Assembly (NCBI GenBank): GCA_014729775.1
Contig: WJJJ01000016.1
Span: forward strand, 1-58,529
Origin: Candidatus Omnitrophota bacterium
GTDB taxonomy: Bacteria; Omnitrophota; Gorgyraeia; Duberdicusellales; 4484-171
DNA: 58,529 bases
Direction: 5' to 3'
Part shown: positions 35,283-42,820 of the stretch, piece by piece
How the letters are laid out: every line of letters begins with the position of its first letter
How positions within the stretch are numbered: position 1 is the stretch's first letter
Made by a program: the position numbers and the translations under genes
The notes under the pieces: generated by a model
The model's input: the letters and a program-made list of their open reading frames with translations, nothing else
Database searches by the model: none
What the model was told of the DNA's origin: nothing

Positions 35283-36307
35283 GCCCGCACTCCTCCTCTT
35301 GCCTGGGCGCGCAGCTGGCCGCAGGCGGCGTCAATGTCCGGGCCGCGTGAGGCGCGGAGCGTAAAGAAAATGTTTTTCTTCTTGAGTTCTGCGGTGAACG
35401 CTGTTGTTTCCTCCTCTGTCGCCGGCCGGGCATTGCCGCGGGCCGCATGCAGAGGAATCAGGTTCACTTTGTGCTTGATCCCGCCCAGGAGCTTTGCCAG
35501 GCTCCGGGCCTGCTTGATGCCGGTGTTGAGGCCGCCGATCAGGGCGTATTCGCACGTCACCGGCTGACCGGTTGTTTTGGTATAGGTTTTGAGCGCGGGC
35601 ATGAGGTTTTTTAGCGGATATTTCCGGTTGACCGGCATCAGCCGTGACCGCAGGTCATCCGTGGCCGCGTGCAAAGAGACCGAAAGTTTGACCTTTGGGA
35701 AGGCCTCCGCCAGCTGAGGGAGGCGCGGGATGATCCCGCAGGTGGATACCGTGATTTTTCGGGGGCTGAAGCCGAGGCCTTTCGGCTCGCAGAGTAAAGA
35801 GATGCTGCCGGCGACATTAGCGAAATTGTCCAGCGGCTCGCCGATGCCCATGTACACGATGTGCGTGACCGGGCGCTCGTGATCGGCGGCCCAGAGGTGC
35901 TGGCCGACGATCTCGGCCACGGTCAGGTTACGCTGAAAGCCGGAGGCGCCACTGGCGCAGAAGGCGCAATTGAACCGGCACCCCACTTGTGAGGAGACGC
36001 AGAGCGTTCTCCGCTTCTTTTCCGGGATCATCACGGTTTCCACGGTCCGCCCGTCTGTGAGCCGGAACAGGTACTTTTCGGTTTTGTCCGCAGAGACCCG
36101 TTTCAGCGTACATTCCGGCAGGCCGCAATAAAAAGTATCCGCCAGCTCCCGCCGGAGATGCGGGGGTAGCGTGCGCATTTTCGCAAACTCCTCCGCTCTC
36201 TTTTTATACAGCCAACCAAAGACCTGGACCGCGCGGTAGGCGGGAAAGCCGTGCGCGGCCAGCCGCTGTGTTAGTTCGGGAAGCGCAAATTCGTAGATAT
36301 TTTCCAT
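35279..36307 (-). CDS. rlmN: Dual-specificity 23S rRNA/tRNA adenine-C2 methyltransferase
   Basis: Radical SAM enzyme that methylates A2503 of 23S rRNA and A37 of several tRNAs. The cluster motif is CRFNCAFC (CxxxCxxC); the conserved STCGI and the C-terminal DAACGQL carry the two catalytic cysteines; KLSVSLHAATDDLR is typical. 342 aa is standard. The ribosome site is AGGAAGGAAATTACCTGAAA. A TATACT -10 box lies about 43 bases upstream of the ATG. It forms a unit with the TVP38 and RsmB-like genes. Confidence 0.96.
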   Translation of the reverse strand: MENIYEFALPELTQRLAAHGFPAYRAVQVFGWLYKKRAEEFAKMRTLPPHLRRELADTFYCGLPECTLKRVSADKTEKYLFRLTDGRTVETVMIPEKKRRTLCVSSQVGCRFNCAFCASGASGFQRNLTVAEIVGQHLWAADHERPVTHIVYMGIGEPLDNFANVAGSISLLCEPKGLGFSPRKITVSTCGIIPRLPQLAEAFPKVKLSVSLHAATDDLRSRLMPVNRKYPLKNLMPALKTYTKTTGQPVTCEYALIGGLNTGIKQARSLAKLLGGIKHKVNLIPLHAARGNARPATEEETTAFTAELKKKNIFFTLRASRGPDIDAACGQLRAQARGGVRA

Positions 36308-36411
36308 TTTCAGGTAATTTCCTTCCTGTTTTCAGGAATCTTTCGAACAGTATACCATTTTCGCCCGATTAGAAAAGAGCGCAATAGAGAGGCAGAAAAA
36401 CCGGAGGTTTT

Positions 36412-36504
36412 ATGATATGCTTTTGTATATGCGCAGGCGGAACAATCCGGCAGAAACCACCTCTGCCTCTTCTCCGCCATTCCCTGCCGGTGCTTTTGTG
36501 GTAA
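36412..36504 (+). CDS. Possible 30-codon ORF before the AT-rich island
   Basis: An ATG with GGAGG 5 bases upstream opens MICFCICAGG and continues to a TAA at 36502. It is rich in C, P and L and has no known match. It may be a remnant or a leader peptide. Included only because of its good ribosome site. Confidence 0.2.
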   Translation: MICFCICAGGTIRQKPPLPLLRHSLPVLLW

Positions 36505-36586
36505 AATTTATATATGTAGTATTCATCGGCAGGATATTATGTTTTCCGTATATTAATTGTTAGAAGAGTCTAAATAAGGAGGAGAA

Positions 36587-37036
36587 ATGAAAAGAATATT
36601 TACTTGTCTCTTTGTAATACTTCTTTCATCTACGGTAGCAAGCCTTTCTTTGAAAGCAGATAATGCTAAAATAGATTATTTTAAGCTAAATTCAAATAAG
36701 TTGCTTTATCCTGGAGATGTAATTTTTACCGGTCATGTAACAGCTTCATGTGGACCAAGAGGATCACAGAAGCCATGTGCTTATAAAAAAACTTTGATTT
36801 ATAAAGATTTTGAAAAAACTTTTGAGATAAGTAGAATCATTGTAGAAGAAATAACAGAATGGACAAAGGGTAGCAGTCCCAACTATAATCAAAAAATAAA
36901 GAAAAAAGAAATGCCTATCAGCGCCAGGAGTTCTTACGGTTGGAATCCGTTCCCGGAACTAAAATTCTCAACGCCAAATAGACGAGATAAAAAAGGTGGA
37001 ATAATGGTACAAAAAGTTTTATATGGTAGAAATTAA
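36587..37036 (+). CDS. Secreted cassette-type protein (149 aa)
   Basis: Signal peptide (IFTCLFVILLSSTVASLSLKA), then a mature chain of about 125 residues. Composition is AT-rich, unlike the neighbours. The ribosome site is AAGGAGGAG. It contains CGPRGSQKPCAYKK, a possible disulfide loop. The last third (ARSSYGWNPFPELKFSTPNR) is richer in GC and looks acquired. A GTTAGAA motif ends 21 bases before the start, and an attC-like site begins right after the stop. Function unknown. Confidence 0.6.
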   Translation: MKRIFTCLFVILLSSTVASLSLKADNAKIDYFKLNSNKLLYPGDVIFTGHVTASCGPRGSQKPCAYKKTLIYKDFEKTFEISRIIVEEITEWTKGSSPNYNQKIKKKEMPISARSSYGWNPFPELKFSTPNRRDKKGGIMVQKVLYGRN

Positions 37037-37039
37037 AAC

Positions 37040-37106
37040 TTCTAACAAGCCAATCCAGCGGACCGTAAACCTGCGCTTTCCGGCCGCCGAGTTCGAATGT
37101 TATAGG
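37040..37106 (+). other. attC-like recombination site 1
   Basis: Starts TTCTAAC and ends GTTATAGG. Between them CAGCGGACCG and CGGCCGCCG form an imperfect inverted repeat with an unpaired A (GCGG-A-CCG against CGG-CCGC), the layout of integron attC sites. It separates the 149-residue gene from the transposase gene. The match is by structure, not by a database model. Confidence 0.5.
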
Positions 37107-37115
37107 CAAATAAAA

Positions 37116-37670
37116 ATGCAGAAATTAATCACCAGAAAACAAATCAGATTAAAGAATTATAATTACGGATTAAATGGATATTATTTTGTGACCATATGTT
37201 CAAAAAATAGAGAAAATATATTTTGGAAATATAAAATATCTGTAGGGGCCGCGCTTGCCCCGGCCCGTTATGAAAATAACATAAATTTATCGATAATCGG
37301 TACAATAATCGATAATCAATGGAAGGATATACCGAATCAATATAATGATGTTCAATTGGATCAATACATTATTATGCCCAACCATATTCATGGTATTTTG
37401 ATTATTAATAATAATCATGGTGGTTATCGGGCGCAGGCAAGCAGCGCCCCTACGGTTTCTCAAATTATTCGTTCATTTAAATCAAAATCTACCATGAAAT
37501 ATCTAAAATACATAAATGATAATGATTTAAATATTTCCGGAAAAATATGGCAACGTTCCTTTTACGACCGCATCATCAGAAACGGCCGCTCTCTTGGCGC
37601 AATACGTGAATATATATCCAACAACCCGGTTAATTGGGAAAAAGATATCGATAATTTAATTAACCTATAA
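37116..37670 (+). CDS. REP-associated tyrosine transposase (RAYT, IS200/IS605-like Y1)
   Basis: HUH-type single-strand nuclease fold. IIMPNHIHGIL carries the HxH metal motif and QRSFYDRIIRN the catalytic tyrosine; YGLNGYYFVTICSKNR is the usual start. 184 aa from the ATG at 37116; the longer frame reads through the attC-like site. The gene holds two inverted GC-rich segments in frame (coding VGAALAPARYE and GYRAQASSAPT) that look like REP elements. It may mobilise those palindromes, though an intact genome-wide set is not visible here. Confidence 0.8.
   Translation: MQKLITRKQIRLKNYNYGLNGYYFVTICSKNRENIFWKYKISVGAALAPARYENNINLSIIGTIIDNQWKDIPNQYNDVQLDQYIIMPNHIHGILIINNNHGGYRAQASSAPTVSQIIRSFKSKSTMKYLKYINDNDLNISGKIWQRSFYDRIIRNGRSLGAIREYISNNPVNWEKDIDNLINL
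37242..37271 (+). repeat. REP-like GC-rich element inside the transposase gene (left)
   Basis: GTAGGGGCCGCGCTTGCCCC and the following GGCCCGTTA form an island of high GC in an AT-rich gene. It is similar to the reverse complement of 37423-37453 (GTAGGGGCGCTGCTTGCCTG). Both are translated without breaking the frame. Confidence 0.6.
37423..37453 (-). repeat. REP-like GC-rich element inside the transposase gene (right)
   Basis: Inverted partner of the element at 37242. On the minus strand it reads GTAGGGGCGCTGCTTGCC. The pair in head-to-head orientation resembles the paired REP units that RAYT enzymes recognise. Confidence 0.6.
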
Positions 37671-37742
37671 TTTTTTCATCCAGAGGACTGTTACCGCCGG
37701 TTTTCAAGCCGTCGGCACCAGCCGCTGGTTTTTATGTTAGAA
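37666..37742 (+). other. attC-like recombination site 2 (degenerate)
   Basis: Ends GTTAGAA like the motif at 36559. Inside, CCAGAGGACTG and CAGCCGCTGG form an imperfect inverted repeat with an unpaired A, and CCGCCGG pairs partly with CCGTCGG. The left box (CCTATAAT) does not match the usual xxxxAAC. A GC-rich stretch (ACCTTGCCCCGTTGGGGCTCC region) lies between it and the next gene. Confidence 0.35.
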
Positions 37743-37814
37743 GGGACCTTGCCCCGTTGGGGCTCCGTAAGGCAGCCGATCTTTATGTGGTGTGAATAAT
37801 AAAAAGGGAGAAAA

Positions 37815-38502
37815 ATGAAAATTAAATATCTAATTCTCATAGCTATCTTATCTTTGACATTTTCATCCTCTTCCTATGCTGAAAAAAATAACGCTTAAAT
37901 CAGGAAAAACAATTGAAGGAAAAGTAATTCAAGAAACAGCCACTTTCATAAAAATTAACTTTTCTAGAGTCCCTTTAACCTGCTACAAGGATGAAATAGC
38001 TAATATACAAAGGGGCAGCAACACCCAAGCAGAAAGCAACATTCAATCTAATCAAAAACAAATTAAATCGCAAGGATGGCTAGAATGGCACAATAAAGCG
38101 AAGCCTCATCTTGATAAAGTTACAGCACGACTGGAGTCTATTGGTTCTGCAGCGAGTAATCCGATTCATGTAAAATCTAATCCCAATAAAGTTTTAAATA
38201 CAATAAATTCGGATATAAATAAACTAAACAGTTCGAATCCTCCCCAAGAATTAGCATCTTTTTACAATGATATAAAAAATTCTTTTGAGCACACTAAAAA
38301 ACAAATTCTAGCTTTAACCAAAAATAAAAACCAACAAGCAATCAATCATGCTGTGCAATCATTGCAATATAGCAAAAAGGCCTTGCTAAAACTAAAGAAA
38401 ATATTTATTAAGCATAGCGCTCCAAAAGAGAAAATAGACGAAATTGATTTCCTGATAGATGCAAACAATAAAGGGTTAGCTATGCTAGGTTATGCAAAAT
38501 AG
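37815..38502 (+). pseudogene. Secreted cassette protein, frameshifted at an A7 tract
   Basis: An ATG at 37815 with GGGAG upstream encodes a clean signal peptide (MKIKYLILIAILSLTFSSSS-YA) and stops after 27 codons at 37898. A second frame from 37876 encodes the mature part (ITLKSGKTIEGKVIQETATF ... LLKLKKIF, 208 codons including an in-frame start in the overlap). Removing one A from the seven at 37882-37888 joins them as YAEKITLKSGK. This means an assembly error, a broken gene, or programmed slippage at the A tract. The mature part has a short strand-rich start and long lysine-rich helices. Function unknown. Confidence 0.6.
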
Positions 38503-38536
38503 GCTCGATAAAGTATTATGGTTTTAGCAAAATAAT

Positions 38537-38600
38537 ACACAACAAACTAATCCACCGGACATTGTTGCTGCGCAAAATGCCGGTGATCATTGTGTTAGGG
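38537..38600 (+). other. attC-like recombination site 3
   Basis: ACACAAC on the left and TTGTGTTAGGG on the right; the core CACCGGACATT pairs with AATGCCGGTG, leaving one unpaired A. The outer ACACAA/TTGTGT also pairs. This is the clearest extrahelical-base hairpin of the three. It lies between the frameshifted gene and the next ORF, whose ATG is 12 bases after it. Confidence 0.5.
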
Positions 38601-38611
38601 GGAGGGATAAT

Positions 38612-39238
38612 ATGACAAAAAACAAAAGGTTTATCAAATATTCTCGTATAGTTCTCGGTGCAGCGGTAATCAGCGGTGCCAGTCTTTATGTACTCTATCT
38701 TCATGATTCCATCGCATGGCATAGAAAATCTGCAGAGTATCTGCGCGCGGAATTAGATGAGTATTATAATGTGATGTATGATTTGCTGTTGGAGCAGGAA
38801 GAATTTAAGGTGTTCAGTGAAAAATATGCGAGTTTTAGCGAAACTTTTATGGAAGGCAATGTGAAGCGCACCATCACATCATCTTTTGGGAAAGTGATCG
38901 AAACTGAGGGCCATAAAATCAAATACTTAGCTCTTTCGGCCGAGAGGCCGGTTAAGAATCGTGAAAACGCGACTATTGTTATCTATCTTAAGAAAAATTT
39001 CCCACGCAAAAAAGTGTCTATGGAGGCAGAAATAGCCCCCCGTCTCTCCCCTTCCCTTCCGGTGGTTTTAATGGAAATTCCAATGACGGAGTTTGACGAA
39101 ATTTTGGAGAATTGGCTTTCTCAAAAGAATATTGATACTCTTGTGATGACCTACCGGAAACTTATTCAGGAATCACGAGAAAAAGGGAAAGACTTTGTGA
39201 ACAGCAAAATTCCTGTATATGTAGAATACGTCCGTTAA
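38612..39238 (+). CDS. Membrane-anchored cassette-type protein (208 aa)
   Basis: One N-terminal membrane helix (YSRIVLGAAVISGASLYVLYL) with the rest likely outside the cytoplasm. The body is mixed alpha/beta, with charged helices and a strand-rich centre (KYLALSAERPVKN). It does not match a family I know. It has a strong purine-rich ribosome site (GGGGGAGGG) and follows an attC-like site by 12 bases, fitting a gene cassette. No attC-like site is apparent after its stop, so it may be the last cassette. Confidence 0.6.
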   Translation: MTKNKRFIKYSRIVLGAAVISGASLYVLYLHDSIAWHRKSAEYLRAELDEYYNVMYDLLLEQEEFKVFSEKYASFSETFMEGNVKRTITSSFGKVIETEGHKIKYLALSAERPVKNRENATIVIYLKKNFPRKKVSMEAEIAPRLSPSLPVVLMEIPMTEFDEILENWLSQKNIDTLVMTYRKLIQESREKGKDFVNSKIPVYVEYVR

Positions 39239-39783
39239 TCATCCGTGCCAGCGAGGCCTTCCTCCTCTGCCCCCGCCTGCCGAAGCGGGCCGCGGACTTC
39301 TCGCCATAAAGACGGAACCGAGAAAGCAAAAATACTGTTGCTGTTGATTCCGGGATTACTTTTTGTCAACGCGGTGTTTCTTTGCCTGATAGGGCTTGGC
39401 AGCGCTTCGCAGGCGGTGTCCGAAGGCGCGGCCGCTCCCGGTGTGGGCCGCAGCGGTCTTTCGATTGTGGGGCTGGTCCCTGGTGCCGTATGCGGGGTAT
39501 CTGGCATTGCTCGTGAGGTGCCGGGCTAATCCGCCCCGTTTCTCGCGCAGTTATCACAGTGTTCTCCATCCCGCCTGGCTTTCCTTTCCGGGGAGCGGTG
39601 CGGTGTCCTTTGTCTGTGGCCGTTTCTGCCGGCGTAACGATAAATAGCCGGTTTTGCCCGAGCAAGGGCGCCTGTACGGATTTTTTTGCACACCGACTCC
39701 TCGTCTCCTTCTTCATTCGTGATTCGCGCGCTGTTCCCTGAAAAGAGCTTGACAGTGCCGCGGGGTGTGTTACAATTTCCTCT
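39239..39783 (+). other. 545-bp region with no clear gene; possible remnant of a small membrane protein
   Basis: The base composition changes back to GC-rich. One frame (GTG at 39245 to 39529) has a hydrophobic stretch (ILLLLIPGLLFVNAVFLCLI), and another frame (39396-39647) has RLWGWSLVPYAGYLALLV. Together they look like a two-helix membrane protein broken by frameshifts. No ribosome site is apparent. The last 35 bases hold the rpmH promoter. Confidence 0.3.
39749..39776 (+). promoter_or_regulatory. rpmH promoter, leaderless type
   Basis: TTGACA, 16-base spacer, TACAAT, then TTCCTCT and ATG. The start site should fall at or next to the A of the rpmH ATG. No ribosome site. Confidence 0.75.
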
Positions 39784-39921
39784 ATGAAAAAAGGGCAGTC
39801 TACCCCCACAAAATTAAAAGGAAAACGCAAGCATGGGTTCCGCACCAGGATGTCTACTGCCGAAGGAAAAAAGATCCTCAACAGAAGGCGCCGTAAGGGG
39901 AGAAAAAAACTGGCGGTATGA
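39784..39921 (+). CDS. rpmH: 50S ribosomal protein L34
   Basis: A 45-residue, very basic protein: [20 protein letters not shown] ... [15 protein letters not shown]. It carries the L34 signature HGFRxRMxTxxGxxILxxRRxKGRxxL. The N-terminus is [12 protein letters not shown], a few residues different from the usual MKRTYQPS. The stop overlaps the yidD start (ATGA). The ORF is shorter than a 60-codon cutoff. Confidence 0.95.
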   Translation: MKKGQSTPTKLKGKRKHGFRTRMSTAEGKKILNRRRRKGRKKLAV

Positions 39922-40124
39922 GGAGACTGGTGCTCCTGTGCATTTCCGTATATCAGCAAGTTTCCCGTGTATTTCCACCCCGGTGCCGTTATTACCCGAC
40001 GTGTTCTGAATATGCCAAACAGGCGTTTCGGCGTTATTCGTTCTGGCCGGCGTTCGGTGTGAGCGCCCGCCGGGTACTGCGCTGTCATCCGTTTGCGCGG
40101 GGCGGCTACGATCCTCTGCAGTAA
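39918..40124 (+). CDS. yidD: Membrane protein insertion efficiency factor YidD
   Basis: A 68-residue protein with the family pattern [32 protein letters not shown] and [12 protein letters not shown], with three conserved cysteines. It aids YidC-dependent membrane insertion. It directly overlaps rpmH by 4 bases and is 3 bases from yidC. In most bacteria rnpA sits between rpmH and yidD; here there is no room for it. Confidence 0.95.
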   Translation: MRRLVLLCISVYQQVSRVFPPRCRYYPTCSEYAKQAFRRYSFWPAFGVSARRVLRCHPFARGGYDPLQ

Positions 40125-40127
40125 CAC

Positions 40128-41588
40128 ATGGATAAAAAACGTTTTATACTCGCGATAGTACTGACGGTAGCCTTTTTGTTCGGCTATCAGTATTTTCTGG
40201 GAAAATACTATCCGGCCGATTCCGGGCAGGAAACCCAGGAATCACCGGCCTTGTCCTCCTCCGCCGATACTCCTCCGCAGGAAACACGGACCGAACCAAA
40301 AGACGCAAAAAGGGTGGCCCTCCCCCCCGCGGAAGAAAGTGCGCAGGAGCATCAAACCGAGATTGGCGGATTTTTTATAACTTACTCCGCGAAAGGCGGT
40401 TATATCAAGAGCGCGGTGGTGAGTGAGAAGGGGGATCAATTAGATTACCGTACGGTGGGCTATGTCCCGGAGCAGGCCGATGTCCGCTATCAGGTCAGAG
40501 AAGAATCGTCGGCCCTGGTCTTTACCGCTCCTTCGGGCGCGACTAAAACTTTTCGCATCGAAGGGTATGTGATCACCCTCGAATTTTCCTCTCCTCCCTC
40601 CTCGGTCGTATTCTTTTCGGTACCCCCGGCGACCGATATGCTGAATCAGCGGTACCAGAATTTTTTCTATTCGCGTGAGGAGAAGATCAAGCGGATTCAC
40701 GTAAAAAAGGTCAAGCCGGAAACCCTGCGGGATATTGAGTTCGCCGGGGTACGGGACCGGTATTACTGTATTTCGTTATTGCCCGGAGATTACGTTCTCA
40801 AAACTGAATCCACCGAAGACCGGGAGCTTGTGGTGCACGTGAATTCTCCCGGGGAGCACCTTGCCTTCTTTATGGGGCCGCAACACACCCGCGACCTGGC
40901 GGCAGTGGGGCTGAAAGATATCGTATCCTACGGGTTTTTTCACTGGATCGCGGTTATTATCCATAAGCTCCTCCTCTTTTTTTATTCGTTCACCCACAGC
41001 TGGGGCTTGAGCATTATTCTGCTGGCGGTGGCGATCTATCTGTGCCTGTTCCCGTTCACCCGAAAGAGCACCCAGGCAATGAAGAAAATGCAGCAATTAC
41101 AGCCCCAACAGCAGGCGCTCAAAGAGAAATACAAAGATAATCCTCAAAAATTAAATAAGGAAATGCTGGAATTGTTCCGGAAGAATAAGGTGAATCCGCT
41201 GGGCGGGTGCCTTCCTCTCTTTTTCCAGTTGCCGGTATTTCTTGCTCTCTACCAGATCCTGTTGCGGTTTGCGGAGCTCAAAGGGGCTGAATTTTTATGG
41301 ATCCAGGACCTGTCCCGTCCCGACCGGCTTGCCGAATTGCCGATGAGTCTGCCCTTTTTGGGCGGCCATTTCAATTTACTGCCGGTGCTGATCATGGCGG
41401 TTGGGTTCATTCAGCAGAAAATTACAGCAAAGAACGTGACCGCGCCCGAGCAGAAAACAATGGGGCTTGTGTTTTCGGTGATGATCGGAGTGATCTTCTA
41501 CAATTTCCCCGCCGCGATTGTGCTCTACTGGCTGGTGCAGAATATCCTGACGCTCTCCTACCAGACGCTGAGCGCACGCTCTTCCTAA
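40128..41588 (+). CDS. yidC: Membrane protein insertase YidC
   Basis: A 486-residue Gram-negative type YidC: N-terminal membrane helix (FILAIVLTVAFLFGYQYFLG), a large periplasmic beta domain (residues 60-270), then the five-helix insertase core with SWGLSIILLAVAIY, PLGGCLPLFFQLPVF and a C-terminal IVLYWLVQNILTL. The conserved region NxNPLGGCLP is intact. It is followed by the parS cluster. Confidence 0.95.
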   Translation: MDKKRFILAIVLTVAFLFGYQYFLGKYYPADSGQETQESPALSSSADTPPQETRTEPKDAKRVALPPAEESAQEHQTEIGGFFITYSAKGGYIKSAVVSEKGDQLDYRTVGYVPEQADVRYQVREESSALVFTAPSGATKTFRIEGYVITLEFSSPPSSVVFFSVPPATDMLNQRYQNFFYSREEKIKRIHVKKVKPETLRDIEFAGVRDRYYCISLLPGDYVLKTESTEDRELVVHVNSPGEHLAFFMGPQHTRDLAAVGLKDIVSYGFFHWIAVIIHKLLLFFYSFTHSWGLSIILLAVAIYLCLFPFTRKSTQAMKKMQQLQPQQQALKEKYKDNPQKLNKEMLELFRKNKVNPLGGCLPLFFQLPVFLALYQILLRFAELKGAEFLWIQDLSRPDRLAELPMSLPFLGGHFNLLPVLIMAVGFIQQKITAKNVTAPEQKTMGLVFSVMIGVIFYNFPAAIVLYWLVQNILTLSYQTLSARSS

Positions 41589-41682
41589 CCCGCTGTCTAT
41601 CAATAAGTTGAGAATTTACTTTTGGCGGCGTAACTCCTGGTGGACGAGAGGTGCTGTCTGGAAGCTGCCGCTCTCCCCTTTT

Positions 41683-41980
41683 TCTTTCCACATGAAAACG
41701 TGATTTCGGAACGATGTCCCGATACTGGCTGTGACGTTTCCACGTGAAAACGGTGCGACCTACACAAAGTCGACCTCCGGGCGTTTCCACGTGAAAACGG
41801 TGCGGCCTGCACAAAGTCGACCTCCGGGCGTTTCCACGTGAAAACGGCGGACTCCTTCGGGATGCGAGGCCAGCTCCATCGTTTCCACGTGAAAACGGTG
41901 CAAGGGATTATTTTCTTGACAATTTTACGGTTCATGCCTAGAATAGAATTAATACGTGAATGCGTTTTCACGTGAAAACG
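41683..41980 (+). repeat. Cluster of parS centromere sites
   Basis: Five good sites and one degenerate one. CGTTTCCACGTGAAAACG is at 41735, 41782, 41829 and 41880; a perfect palindrome CGTTTTCACGTGAAAACG is at 41963; a weaker CACATG version is at 41683. The core ACGTGAAA matches the ParB recognition sequence of many bacteria. The sites at 41735, 41782 and 41829 are 47 bp apart with the intervening bases conserved. The site at 41963 lies between the parA promoter and the parA ATG. Confidence 0.9.
41916..41944 (+). promoter_or_regulatory. parA-parB promoter with parS operator
   Basis: TTGACA, 17-base spacer, TAGAAT, ending 44 bases before the parA ATG at 41989. The palindromic parS site (41963-41980) is in the short leader, where bound ParB could block transcription or ribosomes. 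Confidence 0.7.
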
Positions 41981-41988
41981 TTCCGGCA

Positions 41989-42819
41989 ATGGCACGAATA
42001 CTCGGTGTATGTAATCAAAAGGGCGGAACCGGCAAGACGACGACCGCCATTAATCTCAGTTCCTTCCTCGGACTTGCCCAGGAAAATACCCTCCTTATCG
42101 ATATGGATCCACAAGGAAATGCGACTTCCGGTTCAGGAGTTACGTCCGAGGGAAAAAATTCAATTTACGACGTAATCCTTGGGCGTGTGCCGATCGAGGA
42201 GAGCATCTATCCGACGGACTGGGCCCGGCTGTCGATCATCCCTGCTGATATCTCTCTGACTGGGGGAGAAATAGAACTGGTTGAGAAGAGCCATCGCGAA
42301 GCTCTTCTCAGACAAGAACTTGCGAAGATATCAGACCGCTATTCGTATATCCTTATCGATGCGCCTCCGTCATTGGGATTGCTCACGGTGAATGTGCTCG
42401 CGGCTGCGGATGCGTTAGTGATTCCGCTCCAGTGTGAATACTACGCGCTGGAAGGAGTTTCTAAGCTATTGCACACCATAGAGTTAGTGAAGGCCAGGAT
42501 CAATCCGGAACTGGAAGTGGAAGGAGTTCTGTTGACGATGGCCGATTTTCGTACGCGGCTCGCGTTACAGGTGATCGAAGAGGTGCGTGCCTACTTTAAA
42601 GAGCGCGCGTTTAATACGATTATTCCCCGCAACATTAAACTGGCCGAGGCGCCGAGTTTCGGGAAGCCTATCTATTATTACGACGGGGCATGTGTAGGGG
42701 CGAAGGCATATCAAAATCTTGCCGAAGAGATTGTACACCGTAAGTTTGATCCGGATCCCGGCGTAACCGCGCCGCGGCCGGGCCCGGGTGTGTTTCAGCG
42801 GGATATAAAGGAGGCATAA
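41989..42819 (+). CDS. parA: Chromosome partitioning ATPase ParA (Soj)
   Basis: A 276-residue deviant Walker ATPase: CNQKGGTGKTTTA at residues 8-20, then LIDMDPQGNAT (Walker A') and LIDAPPSLGLL. Nonspecific DNA-binding basic residues are at the C-terminus. It moves ParB-parS complexes during replication. I start at the ATG at 41989 (MARILGVCNQ), the family start; an upstream GTG at 41956 would translate through the parS palindrome. Confidence 0.95.
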   Translation: MARILGVCNQKGGTGKTTTAINLSSFLGLAQENTLLIDMDPQGNATSGSGVTSEGKNSIYDVILGRVPIEESIYPTDWARLSIIPADISLTGGEIELVEKSHREALLRQELAKISDRYSYILIDAPPSLGLLTVNVLAAADALVIPLQCEYYALEGVSKLLHTIELVKARINPELEVEGVLLTMADFRTRLALQVIEEVRAYFKERAFNTIIPRNIKLAEAPSFGKPIYYYDGACVGAKAYQNLAEEIVHRKFDPDPGVTAPRPGPGVFQRDIKEA

Positions 42820-42820
42820 G

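Noticed and set aside
34231..35448. Minus-strand ORF of 405 codons across the RsmB-like, TVP38 and rlmN genes
   Set aside because: Same strand but different frame from three recognised genes; residues are typical for a shadow frame (RRR, PPA, AAR) with no motif.
39239..39783. oriC with DnaA boxes before rpmH
   Set aside because: Only one weak TTATCACAG-like word is visible and no cluster of TTATCCACA boxes or AT-rich unwinding element; dnaA is not adjacent.
39366..40127. Long minus-strand ORF (253 codons) across the rpmH-yidD region
   Set aside because: It lies antisense to rpmH and yidD, which are certain. Its composition is arginine- and proline-rich shadow sequence with no ribosome site.
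41683..41897. CRISPR array
   Set aside because: Repeats look regular at 47 bp, but the spacers are conserved and the repeat core is the ParB palindrome ACGTGAAA. No cas genes are near.
41600..41995. Minus-strand ORFs through the parS cluster
   Set aside because: They exist because the 18-bp palindrome is translated repeatedly (RFHVE and FTWKR); they have no start signal or homology.
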